A DNA stretch of 64,000 nt, taken from positions 991,001 to 1,055,000 of the forward strand of contig NZ_SHKL01000001.1 of assembly GCF_004217185.1 (NCBI RefSeq). The letters run 5' to 3'. The notes under the pieces are model-generated. The model had not been told where the DNA came from, ran no database searches, and saw nothing but the letters and a program-made list of their open reading frames with translations. Each line of letters opens with the position of its first letter. Position 1 is the first letter of the stretch. Made by a program: the position numbers and the translations under genes. The stretch comes from Pseudonocardia sediminis. GTDB lineage: Bacteria > Actinomycetota > Actinomycetes > Mycobacteriales > Pseudonocardiaceae. Positions 17,469-26,367 of the stretch are shown one piece after another.

Positions 17469-18800
17469 GTGTCCGTGACCGATGTCGAACCCGCCGCTCT
17501 GGAACTCCACAGGGCGACCCTGTCCAACGGGCTGCGGGTGCTGATCGCGCCCGACCCGACCACCCCCGTGGTCGGGGTGTCCGTGCACGTCGACGTCGGG
17601 TTCCGCTCCGAACCGGAGGGGCGCACCGGCTTCGCGCACCTGTTCGAGCACCTGATGTTCCAGGGCAGCGAGAGCCTGGAGAAGCTGGCGCACTTCCGGC
17701 ACGTCCAGGCCTCCGGCGGCGTCTTCAACGGCTCCACCCACCAGGACTACACCGACTACTTCGAGGTGCTGCCCGGTGCGGCGCTGGAGCGGGCGCTGTT
17801 CCTGGAGGCCGACCGGCTGCGCGCGCCGAAGCTCACGGTGGAGAACCTGCGCAACCAGGTCGACGTCGTCAAGGAGGAGATCCGGCTCAACGTCCAGAAC
17901 CGCCCCTACGGCGGCTTCCCCTGGATCCTGCTGCCGCCGGTCCTCTACGACACGTTCCCGAACGCGCACAACGGCTACGGCGACTTCTCCGAGCTGGAAC
18001 AGGCCACCCTGGAGGACGCGGCGTCGTTCTTCGACACGTTCTACGCCCCCGGCAACGCGCTGCTGACGATCCACGGTGACGTCGCCGAGCACGGCGTCGA
18101 CGGCGTGCTCGCGCTGGTCGAGCGGCACTTCGGCGACATCCCGTTCCGCCCGACCCCGCAGCGCCCGAGCTTCGCCGAGCCCGTTCCCGGCTCCGAGCGG
18201 CGGCAGTCGGTGCCCGACGCGCACGCCCCGCTGCCGGCGATGGCGATCGGCTACCGGGTGCCCGACCCCACGACCGAGCCCGACGCCTACCTCGCCCACG
18301 CGATGCTCGCCTCGGTGCTCACCGACGGCGAGGCGGCGCGACTGCAGCGACGTCTGGTGCACGCCGACGGCCTGGTCACCGACGTCTCGGCGTCGAACGG
18401 GCTGATGGGCGGACCGCTCGACGCCCGCGACCCGGACACGTTCACGATCACCGCGGTACACCCCGCCGACGTCGAGCCGGACCGCGTGCTCGGTGCCGTC
18501 GACGACGAGCTGGACCGCCTCGCCGCGCAGGGCCCGAGCGCCGAGGAGCTGTCGCGCCAGTCCGCGCGCTGGGCCTCGGCCCTGCACCGCGAGGACGACC
18601 GGGTGATGTTCCGGATGCTCGGCCTCGGTGCCCGCGAGCTGCTCTACGGCCGCGCCGAGCTCGCACTCGAGCTGCCGGAACGGCTCGCCGCACTGCGTCC
18701 CGAGCAGATCGCCGGGGCCGCCGGACGCCTGCGCGGCGCCGGCCGCGCCGTCCTGCTCGTCGAGCCGGCCGCCCAGCCCGACCAGGAGGAGACCCCGTGA
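17469..18800 (+). CDS. M16 zinc peptidase, catalytic subunit
   Basis: A 443-residue inverzincin-type metallopeptidase. The zinc motif HxxEH is HLFEH at residues 57-61, with the third ligand Glu supplied by the NQVDVVKEEI segment about 75 residues on. The fold comprises two M16 domains, the second beginning near 220. GTG start at 17469, 7 nt after TAGGGT (17456-17461). The next gene, overlapping by GTGA, encodes an M16 protein without the zinc motif, so the two probably form an active/inactive heterodimer that closes around short peptides, as known for two-subunit M16B enzymes. Confidence 0.93.
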   Translation: MSVTDVEPAALELHRATLSNGLRVLIAPDPTTPVVGVSVHVDVGFRSEPEGRTGFAHLFEHLMFQGSESLEKLAHFRHVQASGGVFNGSTHQDYTDYFEVLPGAALERALFLEADRLRAPKLTVENLRNQVDVVKEEIRLNVQNRPYGGFPWILLPPVLYDTFPNAHNGYGDFSELEQATLEDAASFFDTFYAPGNALLTIHGDVAEHGVDGVLALVERHFGDIPFRPTPQRPSFAEPVPGSERRQSVPDAHAPLPAMAIGYRVPDPTTEPDAYLAHAMLASVLTDGEAARLQRRLVHADGLVTDVSASNGLMGGPLDARDPDTFTITAVHPADVEPDRVLGAVDDELDRLAAQGPSAEELSRQSARWASALHREDDRVMFRMLGLGARELLYGRAELALELPERLAALRPEQIAGAAGRLRGAGRAVLLVEPAAQPDQEETP

Positions 18801-20194
18801 CGGCCACCCAGCCCCGGACGCGCACCGCCGAGGAGATCGGCCGCACCGAGACCGGCCCGCGACCACTGCCCGCACTCGGCCGCACCCGGGACGTCCCGTT
18901 GCCCGACGTCACGACCGCGACCCTGCCGAACGGCCTGCGCATCCTCGCCGCGCACCGTCCCGGCGTGCCGATGGTCGAGGTCCTGCTGCGCATCCCGGCC
19001 GCCGGTCCGTCGGCGACCGCGGACCCCGCCTACACCGCCGGGATGGAGGTGCTGGTCGAGACGATGCTGACCGGCACCGCCACCCGCGACCGCGTCGGCA
19101 TCGACGACGAGCTGGCCGCCGTGGGCGGCGAGCTGGGCGTCGGCGTCGACCCGGAGTGGCTGCAGGCCGGCGGCTCCGCGCTGGCCTCCGGGCTGCCGGT
19201 CGTCCTCGACGTGCTCGCCGACGTCCTCACCGGCGCCACCCACCCCGACGACGAGGTCGCGCGCGAGCGCGGCCGCCTCGCCGAGCGGATCGCGGTCGCC
19301 CGCGCCCAGCCGCGCACGGTGGCCCGCGAGGCCCTGCAGCGCAAGCGGTTCGGTGACCACCCGATCTCCTCGGAGATGCCCACCGCCGAGGCGGTCGCCG
19401 GCATCACCGCGGAGCGCGTGCGGGAGCTGCACGCCGACACCGTCGTCCCGGACGGCGCCCGCCTGGTGCTGGTCGGCGACATCGACCCGGACACCGCGAT
19501 CGAGTCCGTCCGGGCCCGCCTCGGCGGCTGGACCGGGTCGCACCCGGCGCGTGAGCTGTCCGACGCCCCGGCCGTCGTCCCCGGAGACCTGGAGCTGGTG
19601 CACCGGCCCGGGTCGGTGCAGTCGCAGCTGCGCCTGACCGCGCCCGGCGTGGTCCGTGACGACCCCCGCTACACCGCGTTCCAGCTGGCCAACCTCGTGT
19701 TCGGCGGCTACTTCTCCTCGCGCTGGATGGAGAACATCCGCGAGGACAAGGGCTACACCTACGGTGCGCACTCCTCGCAGGAGTTCGTGCCCGGCGGCGC
19801 CGTGCTCGGCGTGGACACCGACGTCGCCAGCGACGTCACCGCCGCGGCGCTGCTGGAGACCCGCTACGAGCTCGGCCGGATGGCGGCCGTCCCGCCGACG
19901 CCCGAGGAGATCGAGTCGGCGCGGCGCTACGCGATCGGGTCGCTGCTGATCTCCCTGGACAGCCAGTCGGCGCTGGCCGGGACGCTGTCCGTGCTGGACT
20001 CGGTCGGCCTGGGCGTGGACTGGCTGCGCGACCGCCCGGCGCGGCTCGAGGAGGTCACCGTCGAGCAGGTCGCGGACGCGGCGTGCGATTTCTTCGCCCC
20101 GACCCGGTTCACCGGCGTGATCGTGGGCGACGCCGACGTGATCGGCCCGCGGCTGCGAGCCCTCGGCGGGATCGCGCAGGAGGGTCGGGCATGA
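18797..20194 (+). CDS. M16 peptidase, non-catalytic subunit
   Basis: A 465-residue M16 homologue. The position of HxxEH is occupied by GMEVLVE, so zinc cannot bind. It keeps the R/Y substrate-binding pair of inactive M16B partners in SSRWMENIREDKGYTYG. It should pair with the preceding subunit. The GTG at 18797 overlaps the upstream TGA and its own stop overlaps the start of nudC (ATGA), so three genes form one coupled operon. Confidence 0.9.
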   Translation: MTATQPRTRTAEEIGRTETGPRPLPALGRTRDVPLPDVTTATLPNGLRILAAHRPGVPMVEVLLRIPAAGPSATADPAYTAGMEVLVETMLTGTATRDRVGIDDELAAVGGELGVGVDPEWLQAGGSALASGLPVVLDVLADVLTGATHPDDEVARERGRLAERIAVARAQPRTVAREALQRKRFGDHPISSEMPTAEAVAGITAERVRELHADTVVPDGARLVLVGDIDPDTAIESVRARLGGWTGSHPARELSDAPAVVPGDLELVHRPGSVQSQLRLTAPGVVRDDPRYTAFQLANLVFGGYFSSRWMENIREDKGYTYGAHSSQEFVPGGAVLGVDTDVASDVTAAALLETRYELGRMAAVPPTPEEIESARRYAIGSLLISLDSQSALAGTLSVLDSVGLGVDWLRDRPARLEEVTVEQVADAACDFFAPTRFTGVIVGDADVIGPRLRALGGIAQEGRA

Positions 20195-21201
20195 AGGACG
20201 GCGACTTCGAGCTGATCGATCCGCCGGTGCTCTCGCGCGGGGTGATGGACCGCGACGAGCAGCTCCGCTTCGACGTCGACTACCAGCGCCGCACCTGGTC
20301 GCAGGCGCGCCTCGTCGTCGTCGACGAGAACGGCCGGACCCCCGTCACGTGGGAGACCCGGCCGGAGGCGACGTTCCGCGAGGGCGACGCCGCGGCGTGG
20401 GACGCCGCCGCCGGCAGCGGCGGATCGGTGATCACCCGCGCGGCGACGACGCTGGGCGAGGAGCCGCCGTCGAACGCGGTGCTGCTCGGCGCGGCCGACG
20501 GCATCCCGTACTGGGCGGTGCGCGGCAAGCCCGACCTGCTGGCCGGGGACGACCCGTCGGAGTGGGCGGACCTGCGCGCGGCCGGGGCCTGGCTCGACGA
20601 GCTGGGGTCCGGGTTGCTGACCGTGTCGGTGGCCATCCTGAACTGGCACGACATGGCCGGGTTCTGCGCCCGCGACGGCTCGCCGACGCACCCGCACATC
20701 GCCGGGTGGGCGCGCAAATGCGAGGCGAACGGGCACGAGGAGTACCCGCGCACCGACCCGTCGATGATCTGCCTGGTGCACGACGGCGCGGACCGCGTGC
20801 TCCTCGCGCGCCAGCCGGTGTGGCCGGAGGGGCGGTACTCGGTGCTGGCCGGGTTCGTCGAGTCCGGCGAGTCGCTCGAGGCGTGCGTGCACCGGGAGGT
20901 CGGCGAGGAGGTCGGCATCACCGTGCGCGACGTCCGCTACCTGGGCAGCCAGGCGTGGCCGTTCCCGCGGTCGCTGATGCTCGGCTGCCACGCGATCGGC
21001 GACGCCGACATCCCGCTGAACCCGGCCGACGGCGAGATCGCCGACGCGCTGTGGATCACCCGTGCCGAGCTGCGGGCCGCCCTGGCGCGCGGGGACTGGG
21101 CCGAGAAGCCGGCCGACGACGAGCAGAAGGTCGTCCTCCTGCCGGGCAAGGTCTCGATCGCCCGGACGATGCTGGAGTCCTGGGCCGCCCAGGGGGACTG
21201 A
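20191..21201 (+). CDS. nudC: NAD(H) diphosphatase, NudC family
   Basis: A 336-residue Nudix hydrolase. The Nudix box spans residues 221-243 (GFVESGES...REVGEEVG) and is followed by SQAWPFPRS, the NudC signature for NADH. The family hydrolyses NADH to NMNH and AMP and can remove NAD caps from RNA. The zinc ribbon is degenerate: the two Cys pairs read C159-x2-D162 and C177-x2-N180, so half the usual ligands are gone. ATG at 20191 overlaps the M16 stop. Homologue of Rv3199c, and near mycoredoxin and uvrD2 as in mycobacteria. Confidence 0.93.
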   Translation: MKDGDFELIDPPVLSRGVMDRDEQLRFDVDYQRRTWSQARLVVVDENGRTPVTWETRPEATFREGDAAAWDAAAGSGGSVITRAATTLGEEPPSNAVLLGAADGIPYWAVRGKPDLLAGDDPSEWADLRAAGAWLDELGSGLLTVSVAILNWHDMAGFCARDGSPTHPHIAGWARKCEANGHEEYPRTDPSMICLVHDGADRVLLARQPVWPEGRYSVLAGFVESGESLEACVHREVGEEVGITVRDVRYLGSQAWPFPRSLMLGCHAIGDADIPLNPADGEIADALWITRAELRAALARGDWAEKPADDEQKVVLLPGKVSIARTMLESWAAQGD

Positions 21202-21212
21202 GGCGGGGAGGT

Positions 21213-21233
21213 CCGGCCGGGTGTCCCGGCCGG
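21213..21233. terminator. Terminator hairpin between nudC and MFS gene
   Basis: Perfect 9-bp GC stem (21213-21221 with 21225-21233) and 3-nt loop between two convergent genes; likely serves both strands. Confidence 0.65.
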
Positions 21234-21237
21234 CCCC

Positions 21238-22464
21238 TCAGACCGCGGCCGGCATGGCGATGCCGCGCCGCCGGGCCCACAGCCACACCGCGAGCCCGAC
21301 GACGGCGACCACGCCGCCGAACACGCACACCGCGACCCAGCCGCCGGCGCCGTAGAGCGCGGCGGCCGCGGCCGAACCGATGGCCCCGCCGAAGAACACC
21401 GACACCACGAACGCCGTGGTGACCCGGCTGCGGGCGTCGGGGTGCCGGGAGTAGATCGCGCTCTGGTGCGAGATCTGCAACGACTGCTGCGCGAGGTCGA
21501 GCAGCACGATGCCGACCAGCAGGGCGATCAGCGACACCCCGCCGAACCCGAGCGCCGCCCAGCTCACGACCAGCGTGCCGAGCGCGAGCGTCACCGTCCG
21601 CATCGAGTGCCCGCGGTCGGCGAGCTTTCCGGCGACCGGTGCGGCCGCCGCACCGGCGAGCCCGGCCAGTCCGAACAGCCCGATCACCGCCGGCCCGTAG
21701 TTGTAGGGCGCCCCGGCGAGCAGGAACGACACGGCCGTCCACAGGATCGAGAAGCAGCCCATCCCGACGGCGCCGAGCCCCATCCGGACCCGCAGCACCG
21801 GGTCGGTCCGGATCAGGGCCAGCACCGAGCGCAGCAGGCTGCCGTAGGAGCGGTCCGGTTCCGGCGCGGGGACCGGCGGCAGCACCAGCCGTACGACGAC
21901 GGCCAGGACCACCATCACGACCGCGGCGAGGCCGAACACCGCCCGCCAGCCACCGAACTCGGCGACCAGACCGGCGAGGCTGCGGGCGAGCAGGATGCCG
22001 ATCAGCAGCCCGCTCATCACGGTGCCGACGACGGAGCCGCGGCTGCGGTCGTCGGCCAGCGACGCCGCCATCGGCACCACGATCTGGGCCACCGCCGACG
22101 TCAGGCCGACCAGCGCCAGCGCGGCGAGCAGCGTGGACAGGCCGGGCGCGAGCGCGGCCCCGGTCAGCGTGACCGCGGTGGCGCCGAGCAGGACCGAGAC
22201 CAGACGCCGCCGTTCCAGGGTGTCCCCGAGCGGCACCACGAAGGCCAGCGCGATCGCGTACCCGACCTGCGAGGCGGTGACGAGCAGCCCGGCCGTGCTC
22301 TCCGGGACCCCGAGTGCCTGCCCGATGATCGGCAGCAGCGGCTGCGCGTAGTAGATGTTCGCGACGGCGGCGCCGCACGTGATCGCGAGCAACAGCACGA
22401 GACCGCGGCCGGGTCCCGTTCCGGAACCCGCCGCGGTCTGTGCCGAACGGTCTGTGGACGTCAC
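21238..22464 (-). CDS. MFS transporter
   Basis: A 408-residue major facilitator protein with about 12 hydrophobic helices. The early motif NIYYAQPLLPIIGQALGV and GDTLERRRLV (loop 2-3) fit the YnfM/drug-H+ antiporter-like group annotated as MFS transporters of unknown substrate. GTG start at 22464. It stops 4 bases from nudC's terminator hairpin and is transcribed together with or after mycoredoxin on the minus strand. It is inserted between nudC and mycoredoxin, which are neighbours in M. tuberculosis. Confidence 0.88.
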   Translation of the reverse strand: MTSTDRSAQTAAGSGTGPGRGLVLLLAITCGAAVANIYYAQPLLPIIGQALGVPESTAGLLVTASQVGYAIALAFVVPLGDTLERRRLVSVLLGATAVTLTGAALAPGLSTLLAALALVGLTSAVAQIVVPMAASLADDRSRGSVVGTVMSGLLIGILLARSLAGLVAEFGGWRAVFGLAAVVMVVLAVVVRLVLPPVPAPEPDRSYGSLLRSVLALIRTDPVLRVRMGLGAVGMGCFSILWTAVSFLLAGAPYNYGPAVIGLFGLAGLAGAAAAPVAGKLADRGHSMRTVTLALGTLVVSWAALGFGGVSLIALLVGIVLLDLAQQSLQISHQSAIYSRHPDARSRVTTAFVVSVFFGGAIGSAAAAALYGAGGWVAVCVFGGVVAVVGLAVWLWARRRGIAMPAAV

Positions 22465-22468
22465 CGGG

Positions 22469-22708
22469 TCAGGCGCCGAGCTTGGCCCGGACCTCCTTGA
22501 AGCTCGGGTTGGTGGCGGTCGTCTCGTCCGGGTAGATCACGGTCGGGACGACCTGGTTGCCACCGTTGACGCCCTCGACGAAGCGCGCCGCGTCGGCGTT
22601 GCGCTCGATGTCGATCTCCCGGTAGGCGATGCCGGCCTCGTCGAGCTGCATCTTGAGTCGACGGCAGAAGCCGCACCAGGTGGTCGTGTACATCGTCAGA
22701 TCGGCCAT
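22469..22708 (-). CDS. mrx1: Mycoredoxin
   Basis: A 79-residue glutaredoxin-fold protein with active site CGFC (Cys12, Cys15) and cis-Pro motif VVPTVIY. Mycoredoxins use mycothiol to reduce mixed disulfides in actinobacteria; the family member in M. tuberculosis is Rv3198A, also beside uvrD2. ATG at 22708 chosen because it starts the first beta-strand; an in-frame GTG at 22723 would add five residues. It is divergent from uvrD2 across 115 bases and upstream of the MFS gene by 4 bases. Confidence 0.93.
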   Translation of the reverse strand: MADLTMYTTTWCGFCRRLKMQLDEAGIAYREIDIERNADAARFVEGVNGGNQVVPTVIYPDETTATNPSFKEVRAKLGA

Positions 22709-22823
22709 GCCGGGTACAACCACCGTGCACGTCCGGATCTTCCCGCGGTGGGGGCCTTCACACCCGCGACGCGTCCGGCGGTCGCGTCGGGGTTCCGTCG
22801 GGGGTGGGTGTCAGGATGGGGTC

Positions 22824-24932
22824 GTGTCCCGAACCGCTCCCGGCCCCCGCGCGACCGACGCCTCCACCCCCGGTCCCGGAACCGGCCTGGTCGAGGGGCT
22901 CGACCCCGAACAGCACGCCGCGGTCACCGCCCCGCGCGGGCCGGTCTGCGTGCTGGCCGGCGCCGGTACCGGCAAGACCCGCACCATCACCCGCCGGATC
23001 GCGCACCTGGTCGCGGACGGGCACGTCGCCCCGGGGCAGGTCCTGGCCGTCACGTTCACGGCGCGGGCCGCGGGGGAGCTGCGGACCCGGCTCCGGGCAC
23101 TCGACGCGTCCGGGGTGCAGGCCAGGACGTTCCACGCCGCGGCCCTGCGCCAGCTGCGCTACTTCTGGCCGCGCGTCGTCGGCGGGCCGCACTGGCAGCT
23201 CGTCGAGGGCAAGCTGCGGATCATCGGCCAGGCCGCCGCCCGCGCCCGGGCCGGCACCGACTCCGACGCCCTGCGCGACCTCGCCTCGGAGATCGAGTGG
23301 GCCAAGTCGAGCCTGGTCTCGCCCTCGGACTACCCGGCCGAGGCGGCCCGCCGCAAGCGCGACACGCCCGGCCCGGCGGAGCAGGTCGCCGCCGTCTACG
23401 CCGCCTACGAGGAGCTCAAGAACGCCGCCGAGGTCCTCGACTTCGACGACCTGCTGCTGCACACCGCCGTCGCCCTGGAGGAGCACGCCGGGGTCGCCGA
23501 GGAGTTCCGCTCCCGCTACCGCTGCTTCGTCGTCGACGAGTACCAGGACGTCACGCCGCTGCAGCAGCGCCTGCTCGACGCCTGGCTCGGTGAGCGCGAC
23601 GACCTCACCGTCGTCGGCGACGCGAACCAGACGATCTACACCTTCGCCGGGGCGTCGCCGCGCTACCTGCTCGACTTCCCGCGCCGCTTCCCGGAGGCGA
23701 CGGTGGTGCGCCTGCAGCGCGACTACCGTTCCACCCCGCAGATCGTCTCCAGCGCCAACCAGCTGATCGCGGGCGCGCGCAACCGCCCCGCCGGTAGCCG
23801 GCTGCAGCTGATCGGGCAGCTTCCGCCGGGGCCGGACCCGGACTTCTCCGAGCACGACGACGAGCCCGCCGAGGCGGCCGCCGTCGCCGGGCGGATCAAG
23901 ACCCTCGTCGCCGACGGCACCCCGCCGTCGGAGATCGCGATCCTGTTCCGGATCAACGCCCAGTCCGAGGCCTACGAGCAGGCGCTCACCGAGCTGGGCC
24001 TGCCGTACCAGGTGCGCGGCGGTGAGCGGTTCTTCGCCCGCCAGGAGGTCCGGCGGGCGATGATCGCGCTGCGCGGCGCGGCGCCGGACCAGCGGCCCGG
24101 CACCGACATGGTCACGGTCACCCGCGCAGTGCTGACGGCGCGCGCCGGCCTGACCGACGAGCCGCCGCAGGGTGCGACGGCCCGGGCCCAGTGGGAGTCG
24201 CTGCTCGCACTCGTCGGGCTGGCCGAGGAGCTCGCCGCCGTCGAGCCGGAGGCCGACCTGGCCCGGTTCGTCGCCGAGCTGGACACCCGCGCCGACGCCG
24301 CGCACCCGCCGGTCGTGCAGGGCGTCACGCTGGCCTCGCTGCACGCGGCGAAGGGGCTGGAGTGGGACGCGGTGTTCCTGGTCGGCCTGGCCGACGGCAC
24401 GCTGCCGATCCAGCACGCCGAGGGCGACGAGACCGCGACCGAGGAGGAACGCCGACTGTTCTACGTCGGCATCACCCGGGCCCGCCGGGTGCTGTCGATG
24501 TCGTGGGCGCTGGCCCGGGCGTCGGGACGGGGTCGCCCGCGTCGCCGGAGCCGGTTCCTGCACGGCCTGATACCGGACTCGCACCCGGCGTCGCGGATCG
24601 CGGGGGAGCGCCGACCCGGCGCGGCCCGGCCCAAGTGCCGGGTCTGCGGTACGCCGCTGTTCGGCACGGAGGCGACGAAGCTCCTCCGCTGCGCCGACTG
24701 CCCGTCCGACGTCGACCTCGAGCTGCTGGACCGGCTCAAGCAGTGGCGGGCGGGCGCGGCGAAGGAGCAGAGCGTTCCGGCCTACGTGGTGCTCACCGAC
24801 GCCACCCTCACCGCGATCGCCGAGCAACGCCCGGCCGACCCGGCGTCGCTGGTCGGCATCCCCGGGATCGGCGCGGCCAAACTGGACCGCTACGGCGAGC
24901 AGGTCCTCGCCCTCGTCGCCGAGGAGAACTGA
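22824..24932 (+). CDS. uvrD2: Superfamily 1A DNA helicase UvrD2
   Basis: A 702-residue ATP-dependent 3'-5' helicase. Walker [11 protein letters not shown] near residue 46, Walker [10 protein letters not shown], motif [16 protein letters not shown], motif [13 protein letters not shown]. After the helicase core come four cysteines (CRVCG...CADC, about 600-640), a mark of UvrD2, then a C-terminal HRDC domain with [17 protein letters not shown] at 22824 follows CAGGAT by 6 nt, compatible with leaderless start. Homologue of Rv3198c; it precedes the whiB7 region. Confidence 0.95.
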   Translation: MSRTAPGPRATDASTPGPGTGLVEGLDPEQHAAVTAPRGPVCVLAGAGTGKTRTITRRIAHLVADGHVAPGQVLAVTFTARAAGELRTRLRALDASGVQARTFHAAALRQLRYFWPRVVGGPHWQLVEGKLRIIGQAAARARAGTDSDALRDLASEIEWAKSSLVSPSDYPAEAARRKRDTPGPAEQVAAVYAAYEELKNAAEVLDFDDLLLHTAVALEEHAGVAEEFRSRYRCFVVDEYQDVTPLQQRLLDAWLGERDDLTVVGDANQTIYTFAGASPRYLLDFPRRFPEATVVRLQRDYRSTPQIVSSANQLIAGARNRPAGSRLQLIGQLPPGPDPDFSEHDDEPAEAAAVAGRIKTLVADGTPPSEIAILFRINAQSEAYEQALTELGLPYQVRGGERFFARQEVRRAMIALRGAAPDQRPGTDMVTVTRAVLTARAGLTDEPPQGATARAQWESLLALVGLAEELAAVEPEADLARFVAELDTRADAAHPPVVQGVTLASLHAAKGLEWDAVFLVGLADGTLPIQHAEGDETATEEERRLFYVGITRARRVLSMSWALARASGRGRPRRRSRFLHGLIPDSHPASRIAGERRPGAARPKCRVCGTPLFGTEATKLLRCADCPSDVDLELLDRLKQWRAGAAKEQSVPAYVVLTDATLTAIAEQRPADPASLVGIPGIGAAKLDRYGEQVLALVAEEN

Positions 24933-25147
24933 GCCGGCCGTAGCCGCGCGGCACGTCCGGTCGGGCACCACGGCCCCGGCCGGCACCACGGCTCCGGCCG
25001 GGGCCCGCGACGCGCACTGATCGTCGCGCCGCGCGCGGACCGACCTTCCGCGTACGTGGCCGCGAGCGCGGGACGACGTCCACCGCGCGGGACGGCGGTC
25101 GTCGCGGCCACGACGGTGAGCGCGTTCCGGCCCACCGTGTCGCAGGA
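24933..25147. other. Gene-free stretch after uvrD2
   Basis: No gene is supported; open frames here run through GC-rich sequence without conserved features. With the following repeat pair and whiB7 promoter it makes up a 644-base interval between uvrD2 and the leader ORF. Confidence 0.6.
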
Positions 25148-25283
25148 CCAGCGAACGGCACGCTCGTCGGAAAGGTTCCGACCACCGTGCCGCTCGTTCG
25201 ATCCGCAGTCGGCGATGCGGGGCGACGGCCCGTCCAGCGAGCGGCACGCTCGTCGGAAAGGTTGCGACAGCAGTGCCGCCCGT
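25148..25283. repeat. Pair of imperfect 46-bp hairpin repeats
   Basis: Copies begin at 25148 (CCAGCGAACGG...) and 25234 (CCAGCGAGCGG...), 86 bp apart, sharing the first 33 positions with one mismatch. Each has an outer CGGCAC/GTGCCG pair and an inner stem GTCGGAA-AGG-TTCCGAC (one mismatch in copy 2). They lie 180-310 bp upstream of the whiB7 promoter. They may be intergenic repeats, operator sites or uvrD2 terminators; nothing here decides. Confidence 0.6.
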
Positions 25284-25459
25284 CGGACCGGAGGGCCGGG
25301 GCGGGGCCGCGCGGGCCGGTGGACCGGGCCGGGCGGGCCGGGGCCGGGGGACCGGGCGGGGGACGGAGGCCGGGATCGGCGCGGTGCAGGGCTGTCACCT
25401 GCGTCGATCTTGGACGGTGACACTCACGCGAATTCCGAAGTATCAACTCGTTTAATCGG

Positions 25460-25489
25460 TTGTGCGCCGGTCTCCGGTCCTTCTACAGT
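25460..25489 (+). promoter_or_regulatory. whiB7 promoter with AT-rich upstream patch
   Basis: TTGTGC (25460-25465) and TACAGT (25484-25489) are 18 bp apart. Directly upstream is TTTAATCGG, a rare AT-rich patch in this sequence. WhiB7 bound to sigma-A is known to use its AT hook at AT-rich DNA just upstream of the -35 box, so this promoter looks autoactivated. Predicted transcription start is near 25496. Confidence 0.65.
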
Positions 25490-25576
25490 CGACTACACCG
25501 AACGGCCGAAGGGCTGTTCGATACTCCGATCCACCGCGCGACGAGCGCACACGAGACGCCGAGGGAGGTGCCCCGA

Positions 25577-25795
25577 ATGAACACGAACACGATCGCGATG
25601 TACGGCGACGACGTCCGGTTCGACGTGCTGTCCGGGCGTGCCGCCGGCGGCGTCCTGTGCTCCCCGGGCTCCTCCGTGCTCCCGGTGTGGCGCGTGCGCG
25701 TCACCGATGGGGGTTTCGCACCCGTCGTCGCGCCGATCGCGAACAAGCACAACTCCACACGTGTGTCCGTTCCCGGATGCCGAGGTACCACCTAG
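25577..25795 (+). CDS. Leader ORF upstream of whiB7
   Basis: A 72-codon ORF with a strong ribosome site (GGGAGG, 25563-25568). The product has no recognised domain and carries two Cys. It lies inside the whiB7 leader, ends 15 nt before the antiterminator-like stem and 26 nt before the main terminator. In mycobacteria an upstream ORF in the whiB7 leader couples ribosome stalling by antibiotics to transcription of whiB7; its disruption derepresses the gene. This ORF is therefore probably regulatory rather than coding for a working protein. A shorter internal start cannot be excluded. Confidence 0.65.
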   Translation: MNTNTIAMYGDDVRFDVLSGRAAGGVLCSPGSSVLPVWRVRVTDGGFAPVVAPIANKHNSTRVSVPGCRGTT

Positions 25796-25810
25796 TCCTC
25801 GACAGACGAC

Positions 25811-25870
25811 GGCCGATTCTCATCGGGGCCGCGGAACCCACACACAGGGGTCCGCGGCCCCGATTTTTTT
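25811..25870 (+). terminator. whiB7 leader attenuator: terminator with competing hairpin
   Basis: A perfect 14-bp stem (25822-25835 with 25851-25864) followed by seven T (25864-25870) is a textbook intrinsic terminator 58 nt before the whiB7 start. A second hairpin pairs 25811-25817 (GGCCGAT) with 25822-25830, with one bulged G and loop TCTC, and would occupy the left arm of the terminator. The two structures exclude each other, as expected of an attenuator. Confidence 0.8.
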
Positions 25871-25928
25871 GTCCCTACACACAGCAGTACCCCCATCCAG
25901 CGCAGTACCGACCAAGGAGGACCGACAG

Positions 25929-26309
25929 GTGCTAGTGCGATCAGCTCCGTGCGAGAGCGGAGTGATGGCGTCGGCCGAGTGCGGGGGCGGCAACACCGCC
26001 GACGTGCTGTCCGGCCTGCTCAGCGCGGCCCCGGAGACCGGGCAGGACCTGCCCTGTCGTCGCGAGGACGCCGACATGTGGTTCGCCGAGGCCCCGAACG
26101 AGCTGGAGCGGGCGAAGTCGCTCTGCGCCGGCTGTCCGGTCCGGGCCGAGTGCCTCGACGGAGCGCTGTCCCGGGCCGAGCCCTGGGGCGTCTGGGGCGG
26201 CGAGATCTTCGAGCGTGGACGGGTGATCCCCCGCAAGCGCCCGCGGGGTCGTCCGCGCAAGGCCGACCTGGAGCGCGACCGGGCCTACGCCCTGGCCGCC
26301 GGAAGCTGA
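25929..26309 (+). CDS. whiB7: Redox-sensing transcription factor WhiB7
   Basis: A 126-residue [4Fe-4S] regulator that binds sigma-A and activates intrinsic antibiotic-resistance genes in actinobacteria. Cluster ligands are Cys43, Cys66, Cys69 and Cys75 (C-x22-C-x2-C-x5-C); the beta-turn GVWGG is at 87-91 and the AT hook KRPRGRPRK at 103-111, the feature that separates WhiB7 from other WhiB proteins. The GTG at 25929 has AAGGAGG 8 nt upstream; an in-frame ATG at 25965 would give 114 residues. Expression should be controlled by the AT-rich promoter and the leader attenuator. Confidence 0.96.
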   Translation: MLVRSAPCESGVMASAECGGGNTADVLSGLLSAAPETGQDLPCRREDADMWFAEAPNELERAKSLCAGCPVRAECLDGALSRAEPWGVWGGEIFERGRVIPRKRPRGRPRKADLERDRAYALAAGS

Positions 26310-26367
26310 ACCCGGCCCGTCCGAACCACCCGCCACCGACATCACCGACACCCGCAGGAGACCTCCG

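Noticed and set aside
22758..25247. 829-codon open frame on the minus strand
   Set aside because: Antisense to uvrD2; no family features.
25056..25580. 174-codon plus-strand frame in the uvrD2-whiB7 gap
   Set aside because: Covers the hairpin repeats and promoter, composition is Arg/Gly-rich without domains, no ribosome site.
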